64,000 nt of DNA from CAZHTF01 sp964535305 (GTDB lineage: Bacteria > Planctomycetota > Phycisphaerae > UBA1845 > Fen-1342), in contig CAZHTF010000009.1 of assembly GCA_964535305.1 (NCBI GenBank), forward strand, positions 1 to 64,000, in the 5' to 3' direction. The position numbers and the translations under genes were made by a program. Each line of letters begins with the position of its first letter. Positions within the stretch are counted from its first letter, which is position 1. The notes under the pieces were generated by a model that saw only the letters and a program-made list of their open reading frames with translations, made no database searches and had not been told where the DNA came from. This document shows positions 16,147 through 24,706 of the stretch, piece after piece.

Positions 16147-17250
16147 ATGAGCCAACCGCGGCCACTCGGCCCGATCCAGCGCGTCTGCATCGGCCTGCCT
16201 GCACACCGATACGAGATTGCAATCGCCGCCGGGGCAAGCGCTTTGTTACCAGAAATTCTCGCCCAGCTTCACGCAAAGCGCGCCGCCGTCATTGCGGACG
16301 CGACCGTCGCGGCGCTGCACGGCGAGCGCCTCGCGAAGTGCCTCCCGCCGCGAACGCAGTTCTGCCGTGTGCCGCCCGGCGAGCGCAGCAAGTCGTTCGA
16401 AATGGCCCAAGATCTATACGATTTTTTGGCGCGCGTCGGGATCGAGCGCGACGATGTGCTGCTCACGTTCGGCGGCGGGATGATCTGTGACCTGGGTGGA
16501 TTCGTCGCCGCCACCTGGATGCGCGGCATCCGCTTCGTTCAAGTTCCCACGACCACGGAAGCCGGCCTCGACGCCAGCGTCGGCGGAAAAACCGCGATCA
16601 ACCACCCGGCCGGGAAGAACCTGATCGGTGCGTTTCATCAGCCCGCCGCGGTCGTGATCGACACGGCGTTTCTCGAGACGCTCTCCGAGCGCGACTACCT
16701 GGCCGGGCTGGCCGAGAGCGTCAAGCACGGCACAACGCGCGATCCGGCACTCTTCGAGTGGCAGGTGCAGCACGCGACCGAGATTCGCGCGCGGCGCGAT
16801 GAGCCGCTGGCCCACCTGCTGGCCTGGAACTGCCGCGTGAAGGCCGAGGTCGTCGCCGCGGACGAGCGCGAGCAGCACCTGCGCGCGGTGCTGAATCATG
16901 GGCACACCATCGGCCACGCGCTGGAGCACGCGTTGGCGTTCGAGCTGCGCCACGGCGAGTGCGTTGCGCTCGGAATGCTCGTGGAGAATCAGATCGCCGC
17001 CGCGCGCGGCGTGCTGACAATCGAACTCGCCGTGCGTGTGCGCGGGCTGCTGACGCAGCTTGGGCTGCCGTGCCGGCTGCCAAGGGCAGTGCCTGCGGAA
17101 GCGGTGCTTTCGGCGTGCCGCGCGGACAAGAAGAACCGTGAGAGCCGCGTGAACTTCGTTTTGCTCGGCGGGCTGGGGCAGACGCGCCGCGTCGACGACG
17201 TGACGGATGCGGAGATCACCGCCGCGCTCGCGTGCGTCGCGCCGGATTAA
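16147..17250 (+). CDS. aroB: 3-dehydroquinate synthase
   Basis: A 367-residue enzyme of the shikimate pathway that converts DAHP to 3-dehydroquinate using NAD and a divalent metal. Motifs: PPGERSKSFEMAQ, LLTFGGGMICDLGGFVAA (NAD site), VPTTTEAGLDASVGGKTAIN, ESVKHG and the metal ligand region LNHGHTIGHALEHA, then RADKKNRESRVNFVLL. Two spots differ from the common form (MICDLGG for VIGDLAG, TTEAGLDAS for TTLLAQVDSS), but all expected ligands are there. The upstream spacer shared with folC is 118 bases. Confidence 0.95.
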   Translation: MSQPRPLGPIQRVCIGLPAHRYEIAIAAGASALLPEILAQLHAKRAAVIADATVAALHGERLAKCLPPRTQFCRVPPGERSKSFEMAQDLYDFLARVGIERDDVLLTFGGGMICDLGGFVAATWMRGIRFVQVPTTTEAGLDASVGGKTAINHPAGKNLIGAFHQPAAVVIDTAFLETLSERDYLAGLAESVKHGTTRDPALFEWQVQHATEIRARRDEPLAHLLAWNCRVKAEVVAADEREQHLRAVLNHGHTIGHALEHALAFELRHGECVALGMLVENQIAAARGVLTIELAVRVRGLLTQLGLPCRLPRAVPAEAVLSACRADKKNRESRVNFVLLGGLGQTRRVDDVTDAEITAALACVAPD

Positions 17251-17310
17251 GAATCAAAGCTCCGTCGAGTCTTTTCAGCTTCAAAGCGCGAAACAAGCGG
17301 TGGACGTGAA

Positions 17311-17384
17311 TGGGCGATAGAGGATTCGAACCTCTGACCTCCTGCGTGTCGAGCAGGCGCTCTAGCCAACTGAGCTAATCGCCC
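17311..17384 (-). tRNA. tRNA-Val(GAC)
   Basis: The minus strand folds as a cloverleaf: acceptor GGGCGAT/ATCGCCC, D-arm GCTC..GAGC, anticodon stem CCTGC/GCAGG with loop TCGACAC (anticodon GAC), T-arm AGAGG TTCGAAT CCTCT, discriminator A. CCA is not encoded. Position 33 is C, not the near-universal U. Confidence 0.9.
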
Positions 17385-17636
17385 AAAGGGTGTACGCGGC
17401 CCGCAGCCGCCGTACGTCGCAAGTCGGGAATCGTGCGGTGCGGCCAGATTTCTGTCAAGCCGCGGGCGCGGTTGCGTTCTGTCGCGCTGCGCGCTGCCGC
17501 GCAGGCAGCGAATATCGCCCGTGCGTGGCAGGTGCGAGTGAAATTGGCACGCGCGGGGATTGGTTTCTACTCTTGATATGCAGGTAGGGGAACGCGCCTC
17601 GAGGGACTCCGACAGTGACGCGGAATTAGCGGACCA
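17385..17636. other. spacer with candidate tRNA-Val promoter
   Basis: On the minus strand TTGACA (17453-17458) with a 17-base spacer to CACGAT (17430-17435) could drive the tRNA about 45-50 bases downstream; the -10 is weak. Nothing else was identified; short frames here have unnatural composition. Confidence 0.4.
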
Positions 17637-19550
17637 ATGACCACGGCTGCAAGAAAACTGAGCGCTACGGAAACAGGGCCAGCGGCGTTACCGGTGCGGC
17701 TGATCAAAGCCGGCGCCGACCGACGCGCCGAGCCGGCGATTCCACCCGGGGCGCCGCGCGTGCGCCTGGCCGGTCCGCTGCCGACGCCCACCGCCGAGTG
17801 CGTCAGCGAGCATCCGCTCACGCTGATCGGAAGCCGTCGAGATTGTCACCTGTCGATCGCACACGGCGAGGTCTCGCAGATTCACCTGGCGCTGGTCAAC
17901 ACCGGCCGGCATCTGCTGGTGTGCGACCTGCGCAGCCGAACCGGCACGTTCATCAACAATCAGCGAATCGACGTGGGCGTGCTGCGGCCCGGCGATACGC
18001 TGCGCGCCGGCCCGGTGGGCATTCAGTGCGATTTCCAAATGCCGCCGCTTGATAGCGACATCGAGAACGCGGCCAGGCTGCCGTTCGCGATTATGCTGCG
18101 TGGCACGACACAGGCCTGCGAGATTACGCAGAACGCGGCCGTGATCGGGCGGCGTCACAATTGCCACGTGGTGCTCGACACGCCGGATGTGTCGCTGGCG
18201 CACGCGGTGCTTTTCACGCTGAACGGCAAGCCGCTGCTCTACGACCTGGGCAGCCGCTCAGGCACGATCGTCAATGGCGAGCGCGTCAGCTGCGCCTGGC
18301 TCGCAACCGGCGACCGCATTCACATTGGAGGCGAAGAACTGGTCGTATCGTGGGAGGGCTGCGCGGATTCGGTCGCAGCGCCGGCGGCGGCGGAAGCCGC
18401 GCCAGCGGCGCAAGCCATGGCCGAGCCGCGCGGCAGTTCGAGCGATAGCGATTTGGTGAGTGGGAAGGATGGCTCTGTGGACACGCGCGACACGCTGCCG
18501 ATGCCGAGCGCTCCGGATATCGAGGGCCTGGAGGCGATGATCAGCGCGCTGCACTCGCAGGTGAGTGCATCGCGGGCCAAGCTGGCCGAACGCGCGAAAC
18601 AACTGGACGAACGCGAGCTCGAGCTGATGACGCGCGAGCAGGAGCTGGTCGACGCGCGCGCCGCGCTCGACCTGCAGACCGCCGAGCTGGCCACGCGCGA
18701 GCAGAAGACCTCCGACGCGCAAGCCGAGCTCGAGGGCGCCCGCAAGCAGCTCGAGGAGGCCCGCAAGCAACTCGACGAAGCCCGTCAGAAGTTCGAGGTG
18801 GACAAGGCCGCGATCGAGAAGAGCCGCAGCGAGATCGAGGCCGCTCGGGCGCAAATCGCCCAGTCCGAACAGGCGCTCAAGACCAAGCAGGCCGGCTTGG
18901 ATCAGAAACTCGCCGCGCAGCAGCAGGCCCAGGCCGAACTCGAGAAGCGCGAGCAGGCCCTCAAGCTGCAGGCCACGCAGTTGCAGGAGCGCAGCGCCGG
19001 CGTCGATGCGCGCGAGCAGGCCCTAGCCGACCGCGAAAAGCAGCTTCACGATCGCGAAGCCGCGGAAGCCGCCACGTCGCGCAAGATCGCCGTGCTCAAA
19101 TCGGCGCTCGAACAGGCCACCAGCGCCTTCGCGGATATTGACGAGCCCGCGTCGGCCGAGTCGAGCAAACCGGCAGCCGCAGCGCCGCGTGCCAAGCCGC
19201 AGGAGCCGGCCCGCGTCGACGCCCGCAAGCCCGATGCGCACAAACCCAACGGCGCCGCGGCCAAGCCCACGCCGAATGGCGGTGCGAAACACGCGGCCCC
19301 GGTCGGCCCGACCAACCTGCCGGCCCCGATCGTCGATCAGCCGGTTTTCAACGCCGCCAGCGCCGCGCCCACCAGCGCGATGGACGAGTGGCCGCCCGAG
19401 TGGCGCGAGCGGATGCGCGTGTTGAGGCGGCTCGCCAGCAACAAGTCCGAGCAGGAGCTGATGGAGCAGGTCGTGGCGGAGTTCAAGGCCAAAGGCCAGA
19501 CCGCCGGGCCCTCGCAACAGGATTCCAAGAAGCGCCGCTGGTGGTCGTAA
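17637..19550 (+). CDS. double-FHA, long coiled-coil protein
   Basis: This 637-residue protein carries two FHA phosphothreonine-binding domains: about 62-120 (LIGSRRDCHLSIAHGEVSQ, LRSRTGTFINNQRI) and 168-235 (VIGRRHNCHVVLDTPDVSL, LGSRSGTIVNGERV). Residues about 294-498 form a continuous, charged heptad-rich coiled coil with repeated ARxQLDEARQK/REQxL units. A Pro/Ala-rich linker follows, then a conserved-looking end DEWPPEWRERMRVLRRLASN and a basic KKRRWW tail. It likely scaffolds phosphorylated partners in the cytoplasm. No kinase or phosphatase gene is adjacent. Confidence 0.85.
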   Translation: MTTAARKLSATETGPAALPVRLIKAGADRRAEPAIPPGAPRVRLAGPLPTPTAECVSEHPLTLIGSRRDCHLSIAHGEVSQIHLALVNTGRHLLVCDLRSRTGTFINNQRIDVGVLRPGDTLRAGPVGIQCDFQMPPLDSDIENAARLPFAIMLRGTTQACEITQNAAVIGRRHNCHVVLDTPDVSLAHAVLFTLNGKPLLYDLGSRSGTIVNGERVSCAWLATGDRIHIGGEELVVSWEGCADSVAAPAAAEAAPAAQAMAEPRGSSSDSDLVSGKDGSVDTRDTLPMPSAPDIEGLEAMISALHSQVSASRAKLAERAKQLDERELELMTREQELVDARAALDLQTAELATREQKTSDAQAELEGARKQLEEARKQLDEARQKFEVDKAAIEKSRSEIEAARAQIAQSEQALKTKQAGLDQKLAAQQQAQAELEKREQALKLQATQLQERSAGVDAREQALADREKQLHDREAAEAATSRKIAVLKSALEQATSAFADIDEPASAESSKPAAAAPRAKPQEPARVDARKPDAHKPNGAAAKPTPNGGAKHAAPVGPTNLPAPIVDQPVFNAASAAPTSAMDEWPPEWRERMRVLRRLASNKSEQELMEQVVAEFKAKGQTAGPSQQDSKKRRWWS

Positions 19551-19692
19551 CGGCCGGCAGCGCCTGCCCCACTGCGGCTGCGGCGGGCGCGACTTGTGAC
19601 GAGCGCGTCGCGGCACTTCTGAGCTGCCCGGGCCCCATTGATCGCGAGCGCAGATCACCTACACTCCCGGCTCATCACCTGGGAGAGATGCG

Positions 19693-20073
19693 ATGGCCGT
19701 GCCGAACGATCGCAAGTATTCGAAGACGCACGAGTGGTTCAAGGTGCAGGGCGACATTGTCACGATCGGCGTGACGCAATTCGCCGCCGACGAATTGACC
19801 GACATCACATATGTTGAGCTGCCCAAGGTCGGCGCGGCGATCGCCGCCGGCGCTAGTTTTGGCGAGGTTGAATCAGTCAAGGCCACCAGTGACGTGTACT
19901 CGGCGGTCGCGGGCAGCGTGGCGGAAGTGAACGCGCGCCTCTCGGATGAGCCGGAATTGCTGAACAGCGATCCTTTCAACGCCGGCTGGCTGATCAAGCT
20001 GCGCTGCGGCGACCTGGCCCCGCTCGCCAGCCTGCTCGATGGGCCGGCGTACGACAAGCAGACGTCGACCTGA
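19693..20073 (+). CDS. gcvH: glycine cleavage system H protein
   Basis: A 126-residue lipoyl-carrier protein. KYSKTHEWFKVQGD at the start and FGEVESVKATSDVYS with the lipoylated lysine at residue 63 are the family signature; LNSDPFNAGWLIKL is also typical. It shuttles the aminomethyl group between the P, T and L proteins. GGGAGAG lies before ATG 19693. None of the other gcv genes is in the window, so it is an isolated gene here, convergent with tsaB. Confidence 0.95.
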   Translation: MAVPNDRKYSKTHEWFKVQGDIVTIGVTQFAADELTDITYVELPKVGAAIAAGASFGEVESVKATSDVYSAVAGSVAEVNARLSDEPELLNSDPFNAGWLIKLRCGDLAPLASLLDGPAYDKQTST

Positions 20074-20188
20074 CGCGGCGCCGCGCGCATGACTCGAATG
20101 CGCAGCCTAAGCCTCCCTCAGCGTCGCGGCGCTGAGTCACGCGCGCCGCTGAATCGCAAAGGCCATTCTTCGCGCGATACGCCCGCCT

Positions 20189-20920
20189 TCAACCCGGCTG
20201 ACGCCGCGCACGCGCCGCCGCCCGACGCGCTTCATAGACTTCCTCACACTCCGGCGGTCGCAGATAGAGCGGAATGATTTCCTGCGGCTGGCACACCTGA
20301 CCCAGCCGCAACATCTGCAACCCGATCCGCCCGACATGCGCGGCGGAGGGCGTCCACAGCGCCGCCGACGCGCACCAATGCCCGGCGGGCGCGGCGTGCT
20401 TCTCCAGTCGCGAGCCGACCCAGCCGAGGGGCGGCGCTTGCTCCAGGATCCACGCTGCTGGCCGCAGGGCGGCCGATTCCAGCGTCCGCAGTTCACCCTG
20501 CGGTCCGCGCTCGTACAGCCCGCAGAAGAGCTGCTCGCCGCGCGCGTCCAGCACGGCGGCGACGCGCTGCGGGCAATCCGGTTCGTCCAGCGCCGCGAGT
20601 GCTAGGGCTGCCAGTGTCGGCACGGCAAGCACACGGCAGCCGACGCTCGCGTGCATGACGCGTGCCACCGTCGCCGCCAAGCGCAGCCCCGTGAAGCTGC
20701 CCGGGCCGGCGGAGAACGCGAGCGACGCCACTTCCGTCGGCTTCGCGCCGAAATCTGCCACGAGCTCACGCAGCGCCGGGATCAGTGTGGAAGCGTGCCG
20801 CCGCTCCGCGGGCAGCGTGCGGCACTCGCGAAGCTGGTCGTTTTCAAACAGCGCCACCTGCCCGCGCGCGGTGGAGGTCTCCAACGCGAGCAGGATCGTC
20901 GGCGGGTTCGATTCGGGCAT
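20189..20920 (-). CDS. tsaB: tRNA threonylcarbamoyladenosine biosynthesis protein TsaB
   Basis: ATG 20920 gives 243 residues; an upstream extension to 21022 lacks family similarity. The ASKHA-fold start ILLALETSTARGQVAL, the ERRHASTLIPALRELV helix and SLAFSAGPGSFTGLRLA are diagnostic for TsaB, the non-catalytic partner of TsaD in t6A formation at position 37 of ANN-decoding tRNAs. The C-terminal part is shortened and divergent, as is common. No tsaD, tsaE or rimI is adjacent. Confidence 0.88.
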   Translation of the reverse strand: MPESNPPTILLALETSTARGQVALFENDQLRECRTLPAERRHASTLIPALRELVADFGAKPTEVASLAFSAGPGSFTGLRLAATVARVMHASVGCRVLAVPTLAALALAALDEPDCPQRVAAVLDARGEQLFCGLYERGPQGELRTLESAALRPAAWILEQAPPLGWVGSRLEKHAAPAGHWCASAALWTPSAAHVGRIGLQMLRLGQVCQPQEIIPLYLRPPECEEVYEARRAAARARRQPG

Positions 20921-21061
20921 CACGAACAAGTGTAGCCGGCCGCTCGGAAGGCCAGAATGCGCGGAGGTGCGAGGCCAAGCGCCGGCCGGCGAGTCCAGAA
21001 CCCGAAGCGCAGGCGAGCGCAAGTGGCAGAGCGCCCGGCCCGCCGCTCCCGGTTGCTTCGA

Positions 21062-21067
21062 TATAAT
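21062..21067 (+). promoter_or_regulatory. candidate -10 box upstream of flavodoxin gene
   Basis: A perfect TATAAT in the 256-base divergent spacer between tsaB and the flavodoxin-like gene. No clear -35 was found, so it is only a weak candidate. Confidence 0.3.
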
Positions 21068-21176
21068 CCGCTCGTCGATCGGCTAAAGTTGGGCCGGCGC
21101 GCGGGTCGGCTCCCGGGTCGCCGCCGGTTGGGCGGCGGTTCATTTTGTTCTCTGAGCGCAAGAAAGCGAGACATCC

Positions 21177-21767
21177 GTGGCGATTGTCGCGATCGTCTAT
21201 CACAGCGGTTTTGGGCATACGAAGGTGCTGGCCGAAGCGGTGCAGCGCGGCGCGGCCCGCGTCGACGGCACCGACGCGCGGCTGATCCCGGTCGATGAGC
21301 TGCCCGGCGCCGTGAAGGGGCAGCCGCTGGGCGGGCGCTGGAATGAACTGGCGCAGGCGGATGCGATCGTCTTCGGCTCGCCGACGTACATGGGCTCGAT
21401 AACGGCCGAGTTCAAGAAGTTCATGGAAACCAGCTCCGGGCCGTGGTTCGCACAAGCCTGGAAAGACAAGCTCGCCGCCGGCTTCACGAATTCCGGCAGT
21501 CTTAGCGGCGACAAGCTGAACACGCTGCTGGATATGGCGGTCTTCGCCGGCCAGCACAGCATGATCTGGGTCAATCCAGGCATTTTGCCGAGCAGCATGA
21601 CCAACGACGGCCAGGATCTGAACCGCATCGGCTCGTGGATCGGCGTGATGGCCCAATCGGAGAATGCGGCGCCGGAAGTCACGCCGCCGCCGGGTGATCG
21701 CAGGACGGCCGAGCTGCTAGGGCAGCGTGTCGCGGAAGTGGCGCGGCGCTGGCTGCGTGGCAAGTAG
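21177..21767 (+). CDS. flavodoxin-family NAD(P)H:quinone reductase-like protein
   Basis: A 196-residue FMN-binding protein from GTG 21177 (weak ribosome-binding site). The phosphate loop IVYHSGFGHTKVLAEAV, the GSPTYMGSITAEFKKFME loop and TNSGSLSGDKLNTLL are those of the WrbA/NADPH-dependent FMN-reductase group. It probably reduces quinones with two electrons or acts as an electron carrier. It ends 39 bases from the convergent MTAP-like gene. Confidence 0.85.
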   Translation: MAIVAIVYHSGFGHTKVLAEAVQRGAARVDGTDARLIPVDELPGAVKGQPLGGRWNELAQADAIVFGSPTYMGSITAEFKKFMETSSGPWFAQAWKDKLAAGFTNSGSLSGDKLNTLLDMAVFAGQHSMIWVNPGILPSSMTNDGQDLNRIGSWIGVMAQSENAAPEVTPPPGDRRTAELLGQRVAEVARRWLRGK

Positions 21768-21806
21768 CCGCAGGTCGCGCGCTGTTCGCGGCGATTTCGG
21801 CGAAGA

Positions 21807-22694
21807 TCACTCCAGCGGCCGGGCCATGGCGATGTCGTCGAACCACGTTCGCCAATCCCAGCCGATCTGGCCGCTGGCGATGTGGTGCGCCATCGAGGAT
21901 TCGCACTGGCAAATGCCCGGCGTGCGCTGCAGCACGTCACACAGCCGCTCCAGCAACCGCGGCACGCGCTCAACCGCCGCACGCGAGCGCTGCGACTCGA
22001 TCCGCTTCTCAAGAATGCGCCCATTCTCAAACGGCTGGAAATCGCTGCCGTTCTCGGCGTAGCACGCGACGTAGCAGATGCTGGCGTAGCACATTTGCAG
22101 CTCTTTCGCCAGGAATGCCTCGGGCGCCAGCGTCTGACCGATCAGCTCGCCGCCCATCATCGCGTACTTGCGGGCCTCGGCGGGGGTTTCGTAGCGCGGG
22201 CCCTCGACGCTGACATACACGCCGCGATCTGCGACGACGCAGCGTTCCTCGCAGAGCGTGGTCAGCAGGCCGTTTCGCAGGCTGGGACAGAAGACGGGCC
22301 ATTGCCGCACGGCGCCCAGGCCCATGTTTTCGAAGAAGGTGTGCGCCCGATTTCGCGTCTCGTCGATCAGATCGGTGATGACGACGTATTGCCCGATCTT
22401 ATAGTTATGCGTAATCGCGCGCGTCTCGCTCCAAGAGACCACCGCCCGCACGCCAAGGTCTTTCAGCGCGTAGAGGTTGGCGCGATAGTTGATGAAGCTG
22501 GCCGCCAGCTCGTAGCCGGATTCGCCGTGCCGCGAGAGAAAATAGAAATCACCGAAGCGCGAGCGGCAGTGGAAGATCGGCTGCGATTGCCCGAAAGGTG
22601 TGCTCTGCGGACCAAGCCGCTCGGCCAGCAAAGCGCCTTGCTGCAGCAGGTCGTAAGCGGCGGTGCCGCCAATGCATGCCAGCGACGGATTCAT
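21807..22694 (-). CDS. mtnP: S-methyl-5'-thioadenosine phosphorylase-like enzyme
   Basis: ATG 22694 with GGGAGG six bases upstream gives 295 residues. Features of the PNP/MTAP family: LACIGGTAAYDLL, FLSRHG, NYRANLYALKDLGVRAVV, and VYVSVEGPRYETPAEARKYAMMG, followed by EAFLAKELQMCYA. These trimeric enzymes phosphorolyse 5'-methylthioadenosine (or purine nucleosides) in salvage. The GPRYETPAEA motif favours the MTAP branch, but specificity for a purine nucleoside cannot be excluded. Confidence 0.82.
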   Translation of the reverse strand: MNPSLACIGGTAAYDLLQQGALLAERLGPQSTPFGQSQPIFHCRSRFGDFYFLSRHGESGYELAASFINYRANLYALKDLGVRAVVSWSETRAITHNYKIGQYVVITDLIDETRNRAHTFFENMGLGAVRQWPVFCPSLRNGLLTTLCEERCVVADRGVYVSVEGPRYETPAEARKYAMMGGELIGQTLAPEAFLAKELQMCYASICYVACYAENGSDFQPFENGRILEKRIESQRSRAAVERVPRLLERLCDVLQRTPGICQCESSMAHHIASGQIGWDWRTWFDDIAMARPLE

Positions 22695-23089
22695 GCGCAG
22701 CCTCCCGGGCACTCTCGGTCGGGTCCTCCGTGACGCTTACAGCTAAGCCAGCCTCGCACAGCGACTTCCGTGACCACCGTGCTTGAATGAGGCCGCGACG
22801 TGCTTTTCGACTTCCGCCGTAGTATAGGCCGCGTTTCAGAATCTACAAAAGTATAATGAGCGCCGGGCCGATATTCCGTTAACGATTTTCCGATCAGGAG
22901 GTTGCGCGCCGCGCGGCTGAATCGCCGATCGTCGCCAGGAACCGCGCTTTCCCTCGACCGTCCAAACTCGCGAATCACGCGCGGCAGCCGTCGCCTCCTT
23001 AGAATGCCGCGGCGGGCCGCGCTCGCCAACACGGGATACGTTGCGCGGCGCGGCATGGCGTGGCGCGGCGCGCAGTCAGGAGAATGAAT
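22695..23089. other. divergent spacer with plus-strand TATAAT
   Basis: This 395-base spacer separates the MTAP-like gene from the secreted DUF4139 gene. A TATAAT at 22852-22857 and an AGGAGG at about 22898 are on the plus strand, but no gene-like frame starts at a proper distance from either. Confidence 0.3.
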
Positions 23090-24652
23090 ATGCACACTCG
23101 AACCGCACACACGACGATCACGGCCGCGTTTCTCGCACTACTCGCCAGCGCCATAACGCTTGCCGCGGAAGAGAAGGAAGGCGTCTGGCTCACCATCTAC
23201 AGTACGGCCGAGCCCGGCGGCATCCCCGCCGCGATGTATCAGCCCGCGATGCAGCGGGCTCAGGGCTACAACCGCGAGGCGGCCATCCCCGGCTACGCCC
23301 AGGTTCGCGAGCAGCGGCGCGTCAGAATCGCGCAGGGCGCCGCGCCGCTGCGATTCACGGACGTCGCCGCCCTGATCGAGCCGACCACGGTGATGTTCAG
23401 CTCGGTCAGCGACCCGGACACTTCGGTGCTGGAGCAGAGCTTCGAATTCGACCTGGTCAGCCCGGCCAAGCTGCTCGACCGATTCATAGACCGCAACGTG
23501 CGCATCACCCGCATGAATCCGGACGGCAAGCGCGAGGCGACCGAAGGCATGCTGCTCAGCCACAGCGGCGGCCAGATGATCCTGCGCAGCGGCGGCGAGA
23601 TGCCCATCCGCATTCTCTCCGGCCAGATTGAGAACATCGAGCTGGCCGAGCTGCCCGGCGGTCTGATCACGCGCCCGACGCTGGTCTGGTCGCTGAATTC
23701 GCCCAAAGGCGGCGAGCAGCTCGTGCGTGTCGCGTATCAGACGCAGGGAATGACCTGGTGGGCGGATTACAACCTGCTCTTCACAGAGGATCCCAAAGAC
23801 GCCAACCGTGGCAATCTCGACCTGGGCGCCTGGGTCAGCATCATCAATCAATCCGGCACGGGGTACAACGACGCGCACCTCAAGCTGATCGCCGGCGACG
23901 TGCAGCGCGTCGAGCCGCCGCAGGTGATGGCCCGTGGCCGCGGTGGCGGCGCGATGGCCGCGGAGATGGCCATGGCCGCGCCGCAATTCCAGGAGAAGTC
24001 GTTCCTCGAGTATCACCTGTACACCCTGCAGCGCACCACGACCATCCCGCAGAACAGCACCAAGCAGATCGAGCTCTTTCCACAGGCGCGCGGCGTCCCA
24101 TGCGAGAAATTGCTGGTCTATTACGGCGCACCAACGCCGCGCTGGTGGGGCGGCGGGACGCAGACCGAGCGCGAGCTCGGCCTGCCGATGAATACCAAGG
24201 TCGATGTCTATCTGCGCTTCACGAACGACGAGCGCAGCGGCATGGGCATGCCGCTGCCTTCCGGACGCATGCGCGTCAGCAAGCTCGACCCCGCCGATCA
24301 ATCGCTGGAATTCGTTGGGGAAGACGCCATCGACCACACGCCCAAAGATGAGAAGGTGCTGATCAAGATCGGCTCGGCGTTCGACGTGGTAGGCGAGCGG
24401 CGCCAGACGGACTTCAATATCGACGTCAATCGTCACCGCATGGACGAATCCTTTGAGATCAAGGTCCGCAATCGCAAGGATGCGCCGGTGCGCGTGCTGG
24501 TGCGCGAGGTGCTTTATCGCGGCGCGAACGCGCAGATCACCCGCAAGTCGCACGAGTTCGAGAAGCAGGACGCCCGCACCGTGCACTTCCCGGTTGAAAT
24601 CCCCAAAGGCGGCGAAGTCGTTGTCACCTACACCGTCCGCTACGAATGGTGA
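23090..24652 (+). CDS. secreted DUF4139-domain protein
   Basis: AGGAG lies seven bases before ATG 23090, giving 520 residues. A signal peptide spans about residues 1-25 (TITAAFLALLASAITLA). The large body is a predicted beta-rich DUF4139 protein (VAYQTQGMTWWADYNLLF, WVSIINQSGTGYNDAHLKLI, then a C-terminal VLVREVLYRGANAQ and VVVTYTVRYEW). Between the halves is a low-complexity insert rich in Gly, Ala and Met (MARGRGGGAMAAEMAMAAPQ). Function of the domain is unknown; export to the periplasm or surface is inferred from the leader. Confidence 0.85.
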   Translation: MHTRTAHTTITAAFLALLASAITLAAEEKEGVWLTIYSTAEPGGIPAAMYQPAMQRAQGYNREAAIPGYAQVREQRRVRIAQGAAPLRFTDVAALIEPTTVMFSSVSDPDTSVLEQSFEFDLVSPAKLLDRFIDRNVRITRMNPDGKREATEGMLLSHSGGQMILRSGGEMPIRILSGQIENIELAELPGGLITRPTLVWSLNSPKGGEQLVRVAYQTQGMTWWADYNLLFTEDPKDANRGNLDLGAWVSIINQSGTGYNDAHLKLIAGDVQRVEPPQVMARGRGGGAMAAEMAMAAPQFQEKSFLEYHLYTLQRTTTIPQNSTKQIELFPQARGVPCEKLLVYYGAPTPRWWGGGTQTERELGLPMNTKVDVYLRFTNDERSGMGMPLPSGRMRVSKLDPADQSLEFVGEDAIDHTPKDEKVLIKIGSAFDVVGERRQTDFNIDVNRHRMDESFEIKVRNRKDAPVRVLVREVLYRGANAQITRKSHEFEKQDARTVHFPVEIPKGGEVVVTYTVRYEW

Positions 24653-24706
24653 AAACGCGCCGCCCCGCGCGGCCAGCAATTTCGTGAATCGCCCTATACT
24701 GCACGA

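Noticed and set aside
22902..23087. plus-strand frame directly after AGGAGG
   Set aside because: The ribosome-binding-like sequence abuts the start with no spacing, and the peptide is Arg-rich without family features.
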